This document shows, one piece after another, positions 12,801 through 22,718 of a stretch of 64,000 nt of DNA. The stretch covers positions 724,309,931 to 724,373,930 of the forward strand of contig CM054057.1 in assembly GCA_028641055.1 (NCBI GenBank), read 5' to 3'. Below the pieces are notes generated by a model. The model made no database searches. It was not told the origin of the DNA and worked only from the letters and a program-made list of their open reading frames with translations. The number at the start of each line of letters is the position of its first letter. The first letter of the stretch is position 1. The stretch comes from Alopecurus myosuroides (lineage: Eukaryota; Streptophyta; Magnoliopsida; Poales; Poaceae). A program made the position numbers and the translations under genes.

Positions 12801-13506
12801 GAACATTGGATTTCGTCGCACGTTTGGCCCGGTGGAGGCCGTTAAGTGGGAGCTGCTCTTGACCTCTCTCCCCCAGGCCTTAGGTGCCAATCCGGACTCG
12901 ACTGCGTGGTCTCTGACATCATCGGGTATCTTCTCGGTTGGATAGGCATACCGGGCCCTTTTTAGTGGGCCCAAGACTCCTTGGGCGATCCATCTTTGGA
13001 AAGCTCCTATGCCATTGAAGATTAAGATTTTCACTTGGCAGTTACTGCGTGACCGTCTCCCTTCGGGGGTGGAGGTCACCAAGCGGTTTGGTCCAGGTGA
13101 TGGGACCTGCCCTCTTTGTGCGGTCCTAGAGACGGGGACCCACATTTTATTCTCTTGCCCCGCAGCTCGCTTCCTTTGGAGCTTCATTGCCGAGGCGCTG
13201 GGGCCTGAGTGGCGGGCCCTTGACCTCAGTGAGTTCTTGGAAGCGCAGGCAAACCGCAACGGGGGGAGGAGACGCCTCTTCTGGTTATTGTTTGCCGCGA
13301 TGACCTGGACTCTATGGACTATTCGTAATAAGATGGTTATCGAGCATGTCTTTCTGAGACGGGCTTCTGACTCTGTGTTTAAATTCTTGGCTTTCTTGCA
13401 GCAGTGGCACCCTCTCTGTAGACAGCGGGACTTGGAGCGGCTGGACAACATGATTCAGGACCTCGTCACGACGGCTCGCCGCCTATCTTCTGCTTCCAGC
13501 CGCTGA
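9841..13506 (+). pseudogene. LINE A ORF2 (endonuclease, reverse transcriptase, zf-RVT), one stop
   Basis: A single frame of about 1221 codons broken only by TAG at 12943-12945. Residues 1-230 are an APE-type endonuclease: WNMRG, LQET, GDFN and SDH carry the catalytic Asn, Glu, Asp and His. Reverse transcriptase follows (about 480-780), with LKLDFQKAYDR, GVRQGDPIAPLLF and the YADD active site near residue 698. The C-terminal part has the zf-RVT finger (CPLCAVLETGTHILFSC, about 13108-13158). The stop lies between RT and zf-RVT, so all catalytic domains could still be made. The ATG at 9841 overlaps the ORF1 stop, which suggests stop-restart translation. Confidence 0.9.
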
Positions 13507-13669
13507 GCTTTGATCTGAGCTGTATCTTTTATTTTCGTTTGCTCGTAGGGCAGTATTGTGCTGTTGCCCCAGCAGACTCTGGATTGCATTCGGGTGTGTG
13601 TGTTTGGGTCCTCGTTGTATGACGGTTGCTTGCTTTATTTATAAAGCGGGGCGTAAAGCCTGTTTCGAG
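13507..13669 (+). other. LINE A 3' UTR with terminal stem-loop
   Basis: After the ORF2 stop, 163 bases lead to the target duplication. A perfect hairpin (GCTTTAT, loop TT, ATAAAGC) lies at 13632-13647, followed by GGGGCGTAAAGCC. LINE 1 has a matching 3' layout (CTTTA...TAAAG at 3951-3966, then GGGCATAAG). In L1-type elements whose RT requires a specific RNA end, such a hairpin is the likely recognition site. There is no poly(A) tail before the duplication. Confidence 0.65.
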
Positions 13670-13685
13670 GATAGGAAAATGGTAT
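13670..13685. repeat. Right 16-bp target-site duplication of LINE A
   Basis: Identical to 6447-6462. The next bases (TAAGATAAGG) differ from those after the left copy, so the duplication is exactly 16 bp. Confidence 0.85.
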
Positions 13686-13880
13686 TAAGATAAGGTAAGA
13701 GAGTGGACCTTCGAATAAGACTTGCGTTTCCCAGGAAGAGAACCTATTTTTTCATATCGATAGCCACACGGGTAGCGTCCATGGATTCCAGAACTGGCTA
13801 GCCTAGGTGGCTGTTAAGCTGCCCATGTCGAGCGACATGCTTGGAATTCAGAACGGTCGGTGCAACGACGAGTCCATGAC

Positions 13881-14763
13881 CAGAGGCGGATCTAGAGGGG
13901 GGCGAGGGGTGGCTAGGCCACCCCCATGGTTCTGCCACCCCCGATCATATGTAGCAGGGGCCAGCGGGTAATATTAGTCTCCCAATTAGCCTAATTCTAA
14001 TATTTCCAATCCATCGGTCGTGGCTGCATTCAGTTTTTGTGGACCGAAGCCAATGCACCTAATCAAGGCCCTAAGGCTATAATGGTACGCGTATCAAACT
14101 TGTTTACTGCACTGTGTGCACGCAATCGCATCTACTATCCATGTTCCCGTCTGCCGAACCGCACAAGTTCATATCGAGCGACGATGCCGCCGCCGCAATA
14201 AGACATATCTACAGATTCGAAGGATCAAGCAAGCTCAATTGGAGACGACGACCTATTGCTGCTACCGTCCCACGCGACATGGTCCCAAGATCAATTTTCA
14301 TGAATGATCCTATGATTGCCAAAGCTACATATTGTACATCTACATGTCTATATATGCTATATAGTTGTGTTATCACGATCAATTCAAATAATTACTTCTT
14401 GATAATTTGTCTGGCTAGTTATAATGGTTTATTAATTATTTTCTACTTGTATAGCTGGTTGCCATGAAGAGGAAGACAACGCAAATTAGTAATTTTTTTC
14501 AATCCGGTTTGTTCAAACTCCAACTCCACGTCTGAAAATACAAATCCACGAGAGGAAACAACTATTCCAGCACAAGCCACCATAGATAATAATTCCAAAC
14601 CTGATCCGGAAGATGTGCAACCTTCCGACGAAATACCGGTAGTTTGATAAAACTTGATATATTTTCATAGTTTGATAAGATCGGAATTTTTCCCAAGTGT
14701 ACCGATTTTACGATCAACGTCTTGTTCGGCCCCCGCCATGCTCAAATCCTGGATCCGCCCCTG
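13881..14763 (+). mobile_element. Internally deleted hAT element (zf-TTF type)
   Basis: An 883-bp DNA transposon. The left end CAGAGGCGGATCTAG and the reverse complement of the right end (CAGGGGCGGATCCAG) match at 13 of 15 bases. The 8-bp sequence TCCATGAC flanks it on both sides (13873-13880 and 14764-14771), the size expected for hAT transposase. Near the middle an ATG at 14464 opens MKRKTTQISNFFQSG, like the start of zf-TTF/zinc-finger-MYM hAT transposases. That frame stops soon and no catalytic domain is present, so the copy is non-autonomous. Confidence 0.85.
14464..14650 (+). pseudogene. N-terminal stub of hAT transposase
   Basis: MKRKTTQISNFFQSGLFKLQ, then in-frame stops. The Lys/Arg start followed by an Ile-x-x-Phe-Phe pattern is the usual N-terminus of hAT transposases with a zf-TTF domain and DUF4371. 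The zinc finger, DUF4371 and the hAT dimerisation domain are missing. It shows from which autonomous type the deleted element derives. Confidence 0.5.
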
Positions 14764-14771
14764 TCCATGAC

Positions 14772-15173
14772 ACTGCTTTTGACTTCCTTTAAAGAAAGCT
14801 AGCCAAATGCCCTTCCACGCACGCACAAGCACAGATAATGTTTGTAGCCTACACAGCACACTTCATTAATCAACAGAACGCAGGAGTAGTTGAAATAAGT
14901 GTCGTCCTTAATTGGTAGTTCGATAAACAACAATAAAATAGATTTATGGGTGATTTTGTGTTAAAAATTGGTTAACTAGTATAGAAATTATACAAGTTTT
15001 AGTGTGGTTGGCAATAATAAGAACCGTACATCTGCACCAATCCAACGGCGGTAAAATAGAGGTACAAACTGAAAGTACCCGAAAGTACCCAGAAGTACTA
15101 AAATTTTGATTTATTTTATTTAATAAATAATTAGCGGTTGTTCCATGGCCACCTCCTAGAACCATATTCTGGT
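14772..15173. other. AT-rich spacer, nothing recognised
   Basis: Between the hAT element and the MITE I see no coding frame, TIR or RNA gene. A short direct repeat (GAAAGTACCC, GAAAGTACCC, AGAAGTACT) occurs at 15070-15100. Confidence 0.5.
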
Positions 15174-15176
15174 TAA

Positions 15177-15556
15177 GGCTGGTGCCAATGCACCGCCCCA
15201 CTCTCGCCTCGCCACGTTAACTTTACTCTCACTCTCACCCCCACTCTCACCTCACTCTCGCCCCACGGTACCAGTGCACGGGCTGTAGTGCCACTCTCAC
15301 TTCTCTCTTCTCCACTCTCGCCTCCACTCTCGCCTCCCTCTCGCTCCCACTAGCACCGCTATCGCCTCCCTCTCGCCCCGCTCTCGCCCCGCTCTCGCCC
15401 TCTCGCCCCGCCAACGCGGGCGGTAGCGCGCCCTCTCGCCCGCTATCGACGGGCGAGTCTGCTACCGCCCGGCCCACTCCTCTCGCCCCTCCTCTCGCCT
15501 CCTCTCGGCGGTAACGCTCCTCTCGCCTCCTCCTCTAGCCTGCGTTGGCACCAGCC
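15177..15556. mobile_element. Tourist-like MITE with CTCTCGCC-rich interior
   Basis: A 380-bp element with terminal inverted repeats GGCTGGTGCCAATGCA (left) and GGCTGGTGCCAACGCA (right, reverse complement), flanked by TAA on both sides (15174-15176 and 15557-15559). A TAA/TTA duplication is the PIF/Harbinger signature. It has no coding capacity. The interior (about 15220-15535) is a degenerate simple repeat of CTCTCGCC/CTCTCACC units, unusual for a MITE. Confidence 0.7.
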
Positions 15557-15589
15557 TAATTGCCGCCTTGGTCGTCGCCACGGCTGCTT

Positions 15590-16590
15590 GTCAGGCGAAG
15601 AAGAGCGACGCGTCATGCCCGCTGAAGGCGCTTCGTCCGGCGGACTGGATCGCACTCTGCAGCCGGATCTGTTTGAAGCAGAGCATTTTCACGGCCATCT
15701 GCACCAGCAGCTGCTCGTTCTGCGCCGAGTGGCTGCACGCGTCCGGCGTCAATGCTGGCAGTCCATCTCCTTTCCTTGCACATCCGGTTCCTCTCCGCCA
15801 CTTAGATGTTCGGACCTGCAATTCAATTCCAACCATGAAGACGATGATTAATTATATATGAACTAAAACTAAATGAAAAAGAGAAATCAGTGTGTGCGTG
15901 TGTGCCTTGATGAAGATGTCGACGACGTGGTAGATGCTGTTGCTGACAAGGCGGACATGGTCGGGGAGGAGCTCGGCGGTGGAGATGAACACGGGAGGGG
16001 AGAGATTAGAGTCAAAGCGCAATCTCCGCTAGGTAACTCTCCAGCAGCTTGGAGGCCTCGGCCTCTGCGCCTCTGCTTCGGGGCTGTCATAGTCGAAGCT
16101 GTCCTCCTCGTTGTCGTTGTCGAGTTTGAGGAACAGCGAGCAGATCCTCAAAACCATGTCGGTATCATACAGAGTTTGGAGTTGCTGAACGGCTGCCGCT
16201 GCCGGCGTCGGCGATGTCGTCGTGCAGGTGTTCATCACGATGTATGATCAAGCTGCATGCCCGTCCTACACATGGTGGACGCGGACAGTGCCATCGGTGT
16301 CGAGGAGCCTGGAGGAAGGCCATGGGCACGGGTCTCTAAATGGGCTGCGCCGGCAACTTCCCGACTATGGTCTTGATGGCGCGTCGTTAGTGTCCGGAAC
16401 GACGCCGATTTATTTGTCCGATGCCTGCATGTCCCTCCAGGCCGGGAGCCCCGTGTTTTGCTTTTGTCTCACCTAATGGAGGATGAAGCTGGGCGTACGT
16501 GCTGACATCAACGGTGAGGTCACTAGAGACATCGGCTGGAGGCCTGGAAGAGACGAGCAGCCTTGATGGATTAGTCTTAATAAATTTAAT
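15590..16590 (-). pseudogene. NPH3-domain (BTB/NPH3, NRL family) pseudogene
   Basis: NPH3/RPT2-like proteins are plant adaptors with an N-terminal BTB domain and a central NPH3 domain; some act with phototropins. Minus-strand fragments in changing frames follow the family order: PADVSSDLTVDVSTYAQLH (about 16550, like the BTB start), LYDTDMVLRICSLFLKLDN (about 16170), KLLESYLAEIAL (about 16060), ELLPDHVRLVSNSIYHVVDI (about 15985), KEMDCQ, and TPDACSHSAQNEQL (about 15750-15700). Most of the BTB domain is lost and at least three frameshifts are present. One intron seems retained (about 15900-15800). This is the clearest host-gene relic in the window. Confidence 0.7.
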
Positions 16591-16828
16591 TACGTATTTA
16601 ATCAACGGTCCAAAATATTCAGGGGAAGAGGTACCTAAAGGTACCCACGGTACCTGGCCAATCACCGTAACAGAGCTAGAAATTAATATATAAGTCAAGC
16701 ATTTAGTTTACGTACGTTGTACTTGAGCCTCTTTTCACATTTCTCTATCCGAGTCAAAACCAGCCGAAGCAGCTAGGCTGTTCTCGAGATTAAAAAGAGA
16801 GGTGTTCCTTTACGCAAAAAAAAAGAAA

Positions 16829-16999
16829 AGAAAGAGAGGATAGTTACCGCACACCTAATCGTTATGCTGGATGCATGTATTTATATACAGGTCATACAAT
16901 GTACAAGGAAGGTCAGAGACCGTATCCTAATCACCTAAGCACCGTGTTGGACACAGATTCAATTACATGATCTTGCATGCCAAGTTTACTTGGCTTACA
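16829..16999 (-). repeat. 3' LTR of the Copia element
   Basis: On the minus strand it runs from TGTAAGCCAAG to ...CTCTCTTTCT; the expected terminal CA is mutated to CT. It aligns throughout with 21419-21590. On the internal side lies the polypurine tract TTAGGGGGGA. Confidence 0.88.
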
Positions 17000-17008
17000 T
17001 CCCCCCTA
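17000..17008 (-). promoter_or_regulatory. Polypurine tract of the Copia element
   Basis: Minus-strand TTAGGGGGGA directly before the 3' LTR start TGTAAG. This is the usual primer site for plus-strand DNA synthesis. Confidence 0.75.
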
Positions 17009-18424
17009 AGCCGCAGCGTCCCAAACGCTAAGGCTGACTCGAAACACCGTAAACAAACCGCTAGGGAGCCCTTTAGTGAAGATATCCGCATACTGATGAG
17101 CAGATGGCACGTGAAAAACTCGAACACTACCAAGCTGTACCTTTTCCCGGACAAAATGGAGATCAATTTCGATGTGTTTCGTCCGACGGTGCTGAACAGG
17201 GTTAGCTGACATATAACATGCACTCACATTGTCACAATAAACAACAGTAGCCTTGGTCAGAGGATGATGAAGCTCAGATAGGAGTTGTCGCAGCCAACAA
17301 GATTTTGCCACAACATTAACGACGGCTCGATATTCAGCTTCGGCGGAAGAACGGGAAACCGTCGGTTGACGCTTCGAGGACCAAGAAACAAGACTGTCGC
17401 CCAAAAATATACAATACCCAGAAGTAGACCGCCTCGTATCGGGACAGCCAGCCCAGTCCGCATCAGAATAAGCAGTCAATGTTAGGGACGACGAAGCATA
17501 AAGCTGTAGACCAAACCCCAATGTTCCTTTGACATATCGAAGGATGCGACAAACAAGCTGCATGTGAGGCTCGCGAGGTTGGTGCATATGCAGGCAAACC
17601 TGCTGAACAGCATGTGATAAATCCGGGCGCGTAACAGTCAGATACTGGAGAGCACCTGCCAAACTCCTATAATAAGAGGGGTCGGCCACAAGAGGACCTG
17701 TAGTAGCATCCAATTTGGCTCGAGTGTCAAGTGGAGTAATGCATGGATTACATGATTCCATGCCAGCACGCTCCAAAAGGTCTTCAGCATATGCACGTTG
17801 AGACAAAAACATGCCTTGTGAATTACGGCTCGCCGAAATACCAAGAAAATGGTGCAAGGGGCCAAGATCCGAGAGTGCAAACTCATTTGCAAGGGAACGA
17901 ACAACGGATCGAAGAAGAGATAGATTTGAAGCCGTGAGAATTATATCATCGACATAAAGCAATATGTAGGCAACCGAAGAACCCGACTTACAAATGAATA
18001 AAGAAGCATCAGAGCGGGATGGGACAAAGCCCAAGGAAGAGATGAATGTCGAAAATCGGGTGTACCAAGCTCGGGGAGCCTGCTTAAGACCATATAAAGA
18101 TTTTGTGAGGCGACAAATATGATCAGGAGTTGAGGCGTCAACGAAACCTTGGGGTTGTTGACAAAAGACAGTCTCGGCAAGAGAACCATGAAGAAAGGCA
18201 TTTTTTACGTCGAGCTGATGAATCGGCCAAGAGGAACGAGCAGCGAGAGAAAGCACAACCCGGATAGTAGCTGGTTTAACAACCGGACTGAATGTCTCCG
18301 AGTAATCGATGCCGGCTTGTTGAGAAAAACCACGGACCACCCACCGAGCTTTGTAACGGGACAAAGCTACCGTCGGGATTGAACTTGTGTCGGAATACCC
18401 ATTTACCAGTGATAACATTAGCAC
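17006..18424 (-). pseudogene. Copia reverse transcriptase and RNase H frame
   Basis: A 472-codon open frame covering the RVT_2 domain and RNase H. Seen in order: ARWVVRGFSQQAGIDYSETF, QLDVKNAFLHG, the catalytic YVDDII box, YSDADWAGC (RNase H), SRSSAEAEYRA, and the tail KHIEIDLHFVREKVQLG...FTKGLP. These motifs match intact Copia elements, and the frame ends just before the polypurine tract. It is open by itself but is separated from integrase by a frameshift, so it would not be made as part of a normal polyprotein. Confidence 0.88.
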
Positions 18425-18531
18425 CTAAAGGACGAGGAACAAGACGCCATGTACGGTTACGAACAAGAGCCTGATATTCATCAACCATAGCTCATTTCCA
18501 ATTTGGATCTTGAAGAGCAGCTTTGTAGGAT

Positions 18532-20569
18532 TTAGGAAGAGGGGAGACAGAGGACACTTCGGCGGAAAGATTGAGACGCTCTGGAGGAAAGATCGGAGTA
18601 CCAGTGCGAGTGCGCGTACTCATGTGATGTGTGGTGATGTGTGCGTACAGGAGCAGCAGAAGTAGACGGCACAAGCAGAGAGCGCCGCGCGTCTGCTGCA
18701 GGCTGTGCAACTGGTGGAGACGGGATTGACTGAGCAATCTGATTATTTGGCTCATCATAAGGTGCAGCACCGGAACTAGGCTGCATGGTGCCATCCACCA
18801 CAGGAACTGGACGTGGACCAGGAACAGAAGAAATTGACGAGGTGATCTCCAAGTCCAGAAGAAAATCCAAATAAGAAGGAGGTGACGACTTAGTTTGGGA
18901 AAAAGGAAAAACATGCTCACTGAATACAACATGACGGGAAATATAGACGCGGTCCGCGACGGGATCATAACAACGATACCCTCGATGGTTTGGAGAGACC
19001 CCCAAATAGACGCATGGAACAGAATGGGGAGCGAGCTTATGAGGGGTTGTCGACGCAATGTTTGGAAAACACAAGCAACCAAAAACTCTAATATCATGGA
19101 AAGGTGGTGCAAAGTGGAATAGAAGTTCAAATGGGAGCTGATTGTGGATGGCTTTAGAAGGACGAATATTGATGAGATATGTCGCGACATGAAGTGCTTC
19201 GGCCCAAAAGAAATTTGGCATGTAAGCATGAAAAAGTAGAGTACGGACAATATTGTTAACCGTACGAATAGCGCGTTCGGCTTTCCCGTTTTGTTGCGAC
19301 GTATAAGGACAAGACATCCGAAGATGAATGCCATGCGAAAGAAGAAAGGTTTGGATTTGGGAGTTGTCGAACTCACGGCCGTTGTCACATTGGATGGCTT
19401 TAATTTTACGGGAAAATTGGGTGTCGGCATAGGCATGAAAGGAAATGAGTAGGTTGGCGACCTTGGATTTGCGATGCAAAGGAAACGTCCAGAAATAATG
19501 TGTAAAGTCATCGACAATAATAAGGTAGTATCGAAAACCGGATTTGCTAAGAATAGGTGATCGTCCAAAGATCACAGTGAATAAGTTCAAACGCACTCTT
19601 AGTACGGGTAATAGACGGTACAAAAGGTTGTCGTATATGACGACCAAGCTGACAAGCACGACATACTGAAGATGACAAAGATTTAACACATGAAATATGA
19701 CGCCTAGACTGAAGACTAGATAAAGTTTGGTGTCCCGGATGCCCTAGACGATGATGCCAAGGGTCGGCGGTAGACGCGGTGGCGATGTAGGCTTGTGGAG
19801 ATGTAGAGGACTTGATGTGGATGGTGTAAAGGTCGCCGGAACTATTGCACCGAAGAATCTCCCTCCTGGTTGGGACGTCCTTTATAGAGAAACCAAATTT
19901 GTCAAATTCAATGGATACATTGTTATCAGAAGTAAGTCGGCGAACAGAAAGTAGACTTTTGATGAGGGAAGGAACAACAAGAACATTGGACAAGGAAAGT
20001 GGTTGCGAAGATGTCGGAAACGAATAAGAGCCAATAGAAGACACAGGAAGAGAAGCCCCATTGCCAAAAGTGACAAAGGGAGAGATCGTGGAGAGGGAGA
20101 ATGTGTGAGTATACCGTTCTCGGGTGTCATGTGGGCTGATAGTTGTTGAGGGCCGAGATGAAGGAGGCCTGATCCCACTGTGGCGGAGCAGGTTGCTGTT
20201 GCTGGTATTGATTGTAGGCGTGGAAGGCTTGAGGTGGCCGCGGTGGCGGACGAGCACCAAGAACGCCGGGGCCGCCGGAGGATTGCCACGGGCTGGACCA
20301 TGGAGACCATGCCTGAAAGTAGCCGGCAAGGGGATTGGCCATGTTCCAGGGCTGCTGCTGGTAGCGACCACCACCATGATTATTGTTGTTGCCGTTGCCT
20401 TGATATCCACGACCATGGTTCCTCCCACGGCCACGCCCACCACCGCCTTGATAATTGTAGCCGCGGCCACCACCGCCTCCCTGGTTACCACCACCAGTTG
20501 CACGTGTGTTGTTGTTGTAGTTGTGAGGGCGATCAGGAAGGTGATCGGAACCGCGGTCAGAGCGATCAC
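18532..20569 (-). pseudogene. Copia protease remnant, GAG-pre-integrase and integrase
   Basis: Two frames joined by a frameshift near 19600. The upstream part (20569-19547) holds PWHHRLGHPGH and CRACQLGRH, the zinc-binding GAG-pre-integrase motif, ending FELIHCDLWT. The downstream part (19689-18532) holds the integrase core: VDDFTHYFW, CDNGREF and SQQNGKAERAIRTVNNI supply the D,D-35-E residues. The protease Asp-Thr-Gly before SAHMTPENG is missing, apparently by deletion near 20130. Non-functional. Confidence 0.8.
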
Positions 20570-21311
20570 CGCGAGCAGAGGACTCGGTGGAGACGGAGGA
20601 CACCATGGCAGAGACGGAGGTCTTCTTCTTCTTGCTTTTCTCCTCGAGGATTAGAGAAGACCGCACCTGTAGAAAGGTCGGGAAGGGCGTCTGGAGCGGG
20701 ATGAAGGAGCGCAGCGCCGACTAGTCATCGTGGAGACCATTGAGTAGAGTCAGCAGCAGCGTGTCGTCCGTGACAGGCTGGTCGACATCGCCGAGCGCGT
20801 CGGCGAGGGCCTTCAGCTGAGCGCAGTATTCAGAGATAGACATGTTCCCCTGCGCGAGCGCGCGAAACTCGGCTTCGAGGTGGATTGCTCGAGCCTTCTT
20901 GTTTTCACGGAAGAGGTTTCCGAGCGTCGTCCAGATGGCTGCTGCAGATGACGAGGAGGAGGCCACCATGGTGAGGAGCTCGGTGGAGATAGAGCCGTAC
21001 AGCCAGGACTTGACCGTGAAGTCGTCGCGAGTCCAGTTGGAGTCGACCGCGCCGGAGGTGCCACCGGCGACATGAGCAGTAAGCTCGTACTTGCCCAGCA
21101 TTGTGAGGAAGAGCTCTCGCCAGAGACCATAGTTGGAGTCGGCTAGACTGAGCACGATAGGGACATGAGTGCGGATCGAGGCGACGTTCACGGCTTGAGT
21201 AGGAAGATAGGAAGGTACGGTGTCTTTTCCTCTGTCGAGGGCGGCCTGGCGGTCACGCTCCTCTTGCTCGCGCTCCTCGCGAGCCTTACGATCAGCATCG
21301 GTCTCAACCAT
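20127..21311 (-). pseudogene. Copia gag with one in-frame stop
   Basis: Starts MVETDADRKAREEREQEERD at 21311. The UBN2/gag region follows (SNYGLWRELFLTML, VKSWLYGSISTELL, ISEYCAQLKALADALG). A TAG at 20721-20723 interrupts the frame, which then continues in phase into a Gly/Asn/Arg-rich nucleocapsid region with RGRGRNHGRGY repeats. No CCHC knuckle is visible; the Gly/Arg stretch may serve for RNA binding. The frame ends at 20127 where protease should begin. Confidence 0.8.
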
Positions 21312-21408
21312 GGTGGAAGAAAAGGCAGAGGAGGCGTCAACAAAAGTGTCGAGATTGGCAGCAGGGAACTCGTCGAGAGATTGGATCTAGCTGCTATGAG
21401 CGTGGGAA

Positions 21409-21418
21409 TCTGATACCA
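21409..21418 (-). promoter_or_regulatory. Primer-binding site (tRNA-iMet) of the Copia element
   Basis: Minus-strand TGGTATCAGA lies directly after the 5' LTR end. This is the complement of the initiator-Met tRNA 3' end used by most plant Copia elements. Confidence 0.85.
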
Positions 21419-21590
21419 TGAAAGAGAGGATAGTTACCTCACACCTAATCGTGGTGCCGGATGCATGTATTTATATACAGGACATACAATGTACAAGGAA
21501 GGTCAAAGACCGTATCCTAATCAACTAAGCACCGTGTTGGACACAGATTCAATTGCATGATCTTGCATGCCAAAGTTTACTTGGCTTACA
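21419..21590 (-). repeat. 5' LTR of the Copia element
   Basis: TG...CA ends are intact on this copy. The 15-bp block TTTACTTGGCTTACA at 21591-21605 repeats the LTR terminus in tandem, outside the LTR proper. Confidence 0.88.
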
Positions 21591-21605
21591 TTTACTTGGC
21601 TTACA

Positions 21606-21958
21606 GAGAGGTGTTCCATTATTTTCTCATACGAAATAAATCATGCCTATATTGACTTCGATTTGGCCATTTGGGGCTCATGCTTCATTCGTATGGGCCG
21701 GCGTGCCAACGTCCAACCAGGGTTAAAACTATGGTTTGGGTAGGGTCTGCACTAGGCCCCACATATCAATGACAGGGGCTAACTCATCCCTAGGTGAGAA
21801 AAGGTTTTTTTCTTAAATTCTATTTTCTGTTTTGAGAGAGGGTTCTTTTTGCAAAAGTTTACATGGTCCGGGATAGGAAAAACCCACGACAGTACCTGTT
21901 CGTGATCAATTCACTCATCTCATAAATGCTCATTGACCTACAGTGTGTTTATCTCTTA
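21606..21958. other. Flank with segmental-duplication sequence
   Basis: The first 110 bases (to about 21712) continue the pre-insertion sequence of 16686-16809 and are paralogous to 22716-22836. The rest has no recognised feature. Confidence 0.5.
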
Positions 21959-22293
21959 GGCCTTTCGTAATGGTCCTAGTCAGCCGTCTCTTAACATCTA
22001 CCACGTAGGATTGCGCTTACGTGGAGTGGTAATTAATGAAGTGCGAGAAGGTTACCGTATGTTATATAAGAAACGGATCTTGTACCGTGATTCCAGGAAA
22101 AGTAATACCCAGCTGATCTTATGCGGCGCATTGTGCGTTTTTCTTTCACATCAAAGGTTGCTGTGAGCGCGGAAGATCCCGTAGTGCAATAACTCTGCAT
22201 GCAAAGAAGAAAATGATGCGTGCGACTTTTCTCTTGGCAGCTGACGTGGAATAAATTGGATACAGTCTTTACCGTTTAGCACTACGGACGGCC
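21959..22293. mobile_element. Tourist-like MITE, imperfect TIRs
   Basis: A 335-bp unit flanked by TTA (21956-21958 and 22294-22296). The left end GGCCTTTCGTAATGG pairs with GGCCGTCCGTAGTG (reverse complement of the right end) with a one-base gap. No coding capacity. The TIRs are degenerate, so the call is moderate. Confidence 0.5.
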
Positions 22294-22442
22294 TTAGAGT
22301 AACAACAAGGAAATGGATTTAGGGTTGACATTACGTTGACAAATTGGTTAGATATATAAGTCAATCATTTAGCCTAGATACGTTGTACCTGAGCCACTTC
22401 ACATTTATCTATCCGAGTCAAAACCACCCGAGGCAACTATAA

Positions 22443-22715
22443 GGCTAGTCACAATGGGCAGAAACTTAGTAGTAACATAGATGCCACGTAGGACAAAAAC
22501 TGATGTGACAAGTAATTAATGTAAAAAGAGAGGGTAGTAGTAACATAGCTAGTTACCGTAACATCACATATCCCAATACAATTTGAGTCTACAAGCTAAT
22601 TAATAAAGCTTTGCTTGACACCATTTGTTGGTTACTACCAACTATGTAGGTGGTAAAAATAGCCTAGGATTACGTGTATGTTACTAGTCTATGTTACTCC
22701 CCATTGTGACTAGCC
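22443..22715. mobile_element. Tourist-like MITE, well-preserved TIRs
   Basis: A 273-bp element. The left end GGCTAGTCACAATGGG matches the reverse complement of the right end exactly over 16 bases. It is flanked by TAA (22440-22442 and 22716-22718). The paralogous segment at 16686-16809 lacks it and so serves as an approximate empty site. Confidence 0.85.
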
Positions 22716-22718
22716 TAA

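Larger units (their letters stand above)
6463..13669 (+). mobile_element. Near-complete L1/Karma-like LINE (LINE A)
   Basis: A 7.2-kb non-LTR retrotransposon bounded by perfect 16-bp target duplications. It has a short 5' UTR (62 bases), ORF1 with two CCHC zinc knuckles, ORF2 with endonuclease, reverse transcriptase and zf-RVT, and a 3' UTR ending in a stem-loop without a poly(A) tail. Only two coding lesions are apparent: one frameshift in ORF1 near 8750-8758 and one TAG in ORF2 at 12943-12945. This makes it one of the younger insertions in the window. Confidence 0.92.
16829..21605 (-). mobile_element. Ty1-copia retrotransposon with short LTRs
   Basis: A 4.8-kb Copia element on the minus strand with 171/172-bp LTRs, a tRNA-iMet primer-binding site, a G-rich polypurine tract, and the order gag, integrase, RT, RNase H. 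The two LTRs differ at about nine or ten positions, so the insertion is not recent. Frameshifts separate gag, integrase and RT frames, and the protease active site appears lost. A 12-bp repeat (GAGAGGTGTTCC) flanks the whole insertion, and a 15-bp tandem copy of the LTR end follows the right LTR. Confidence 0.9.
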
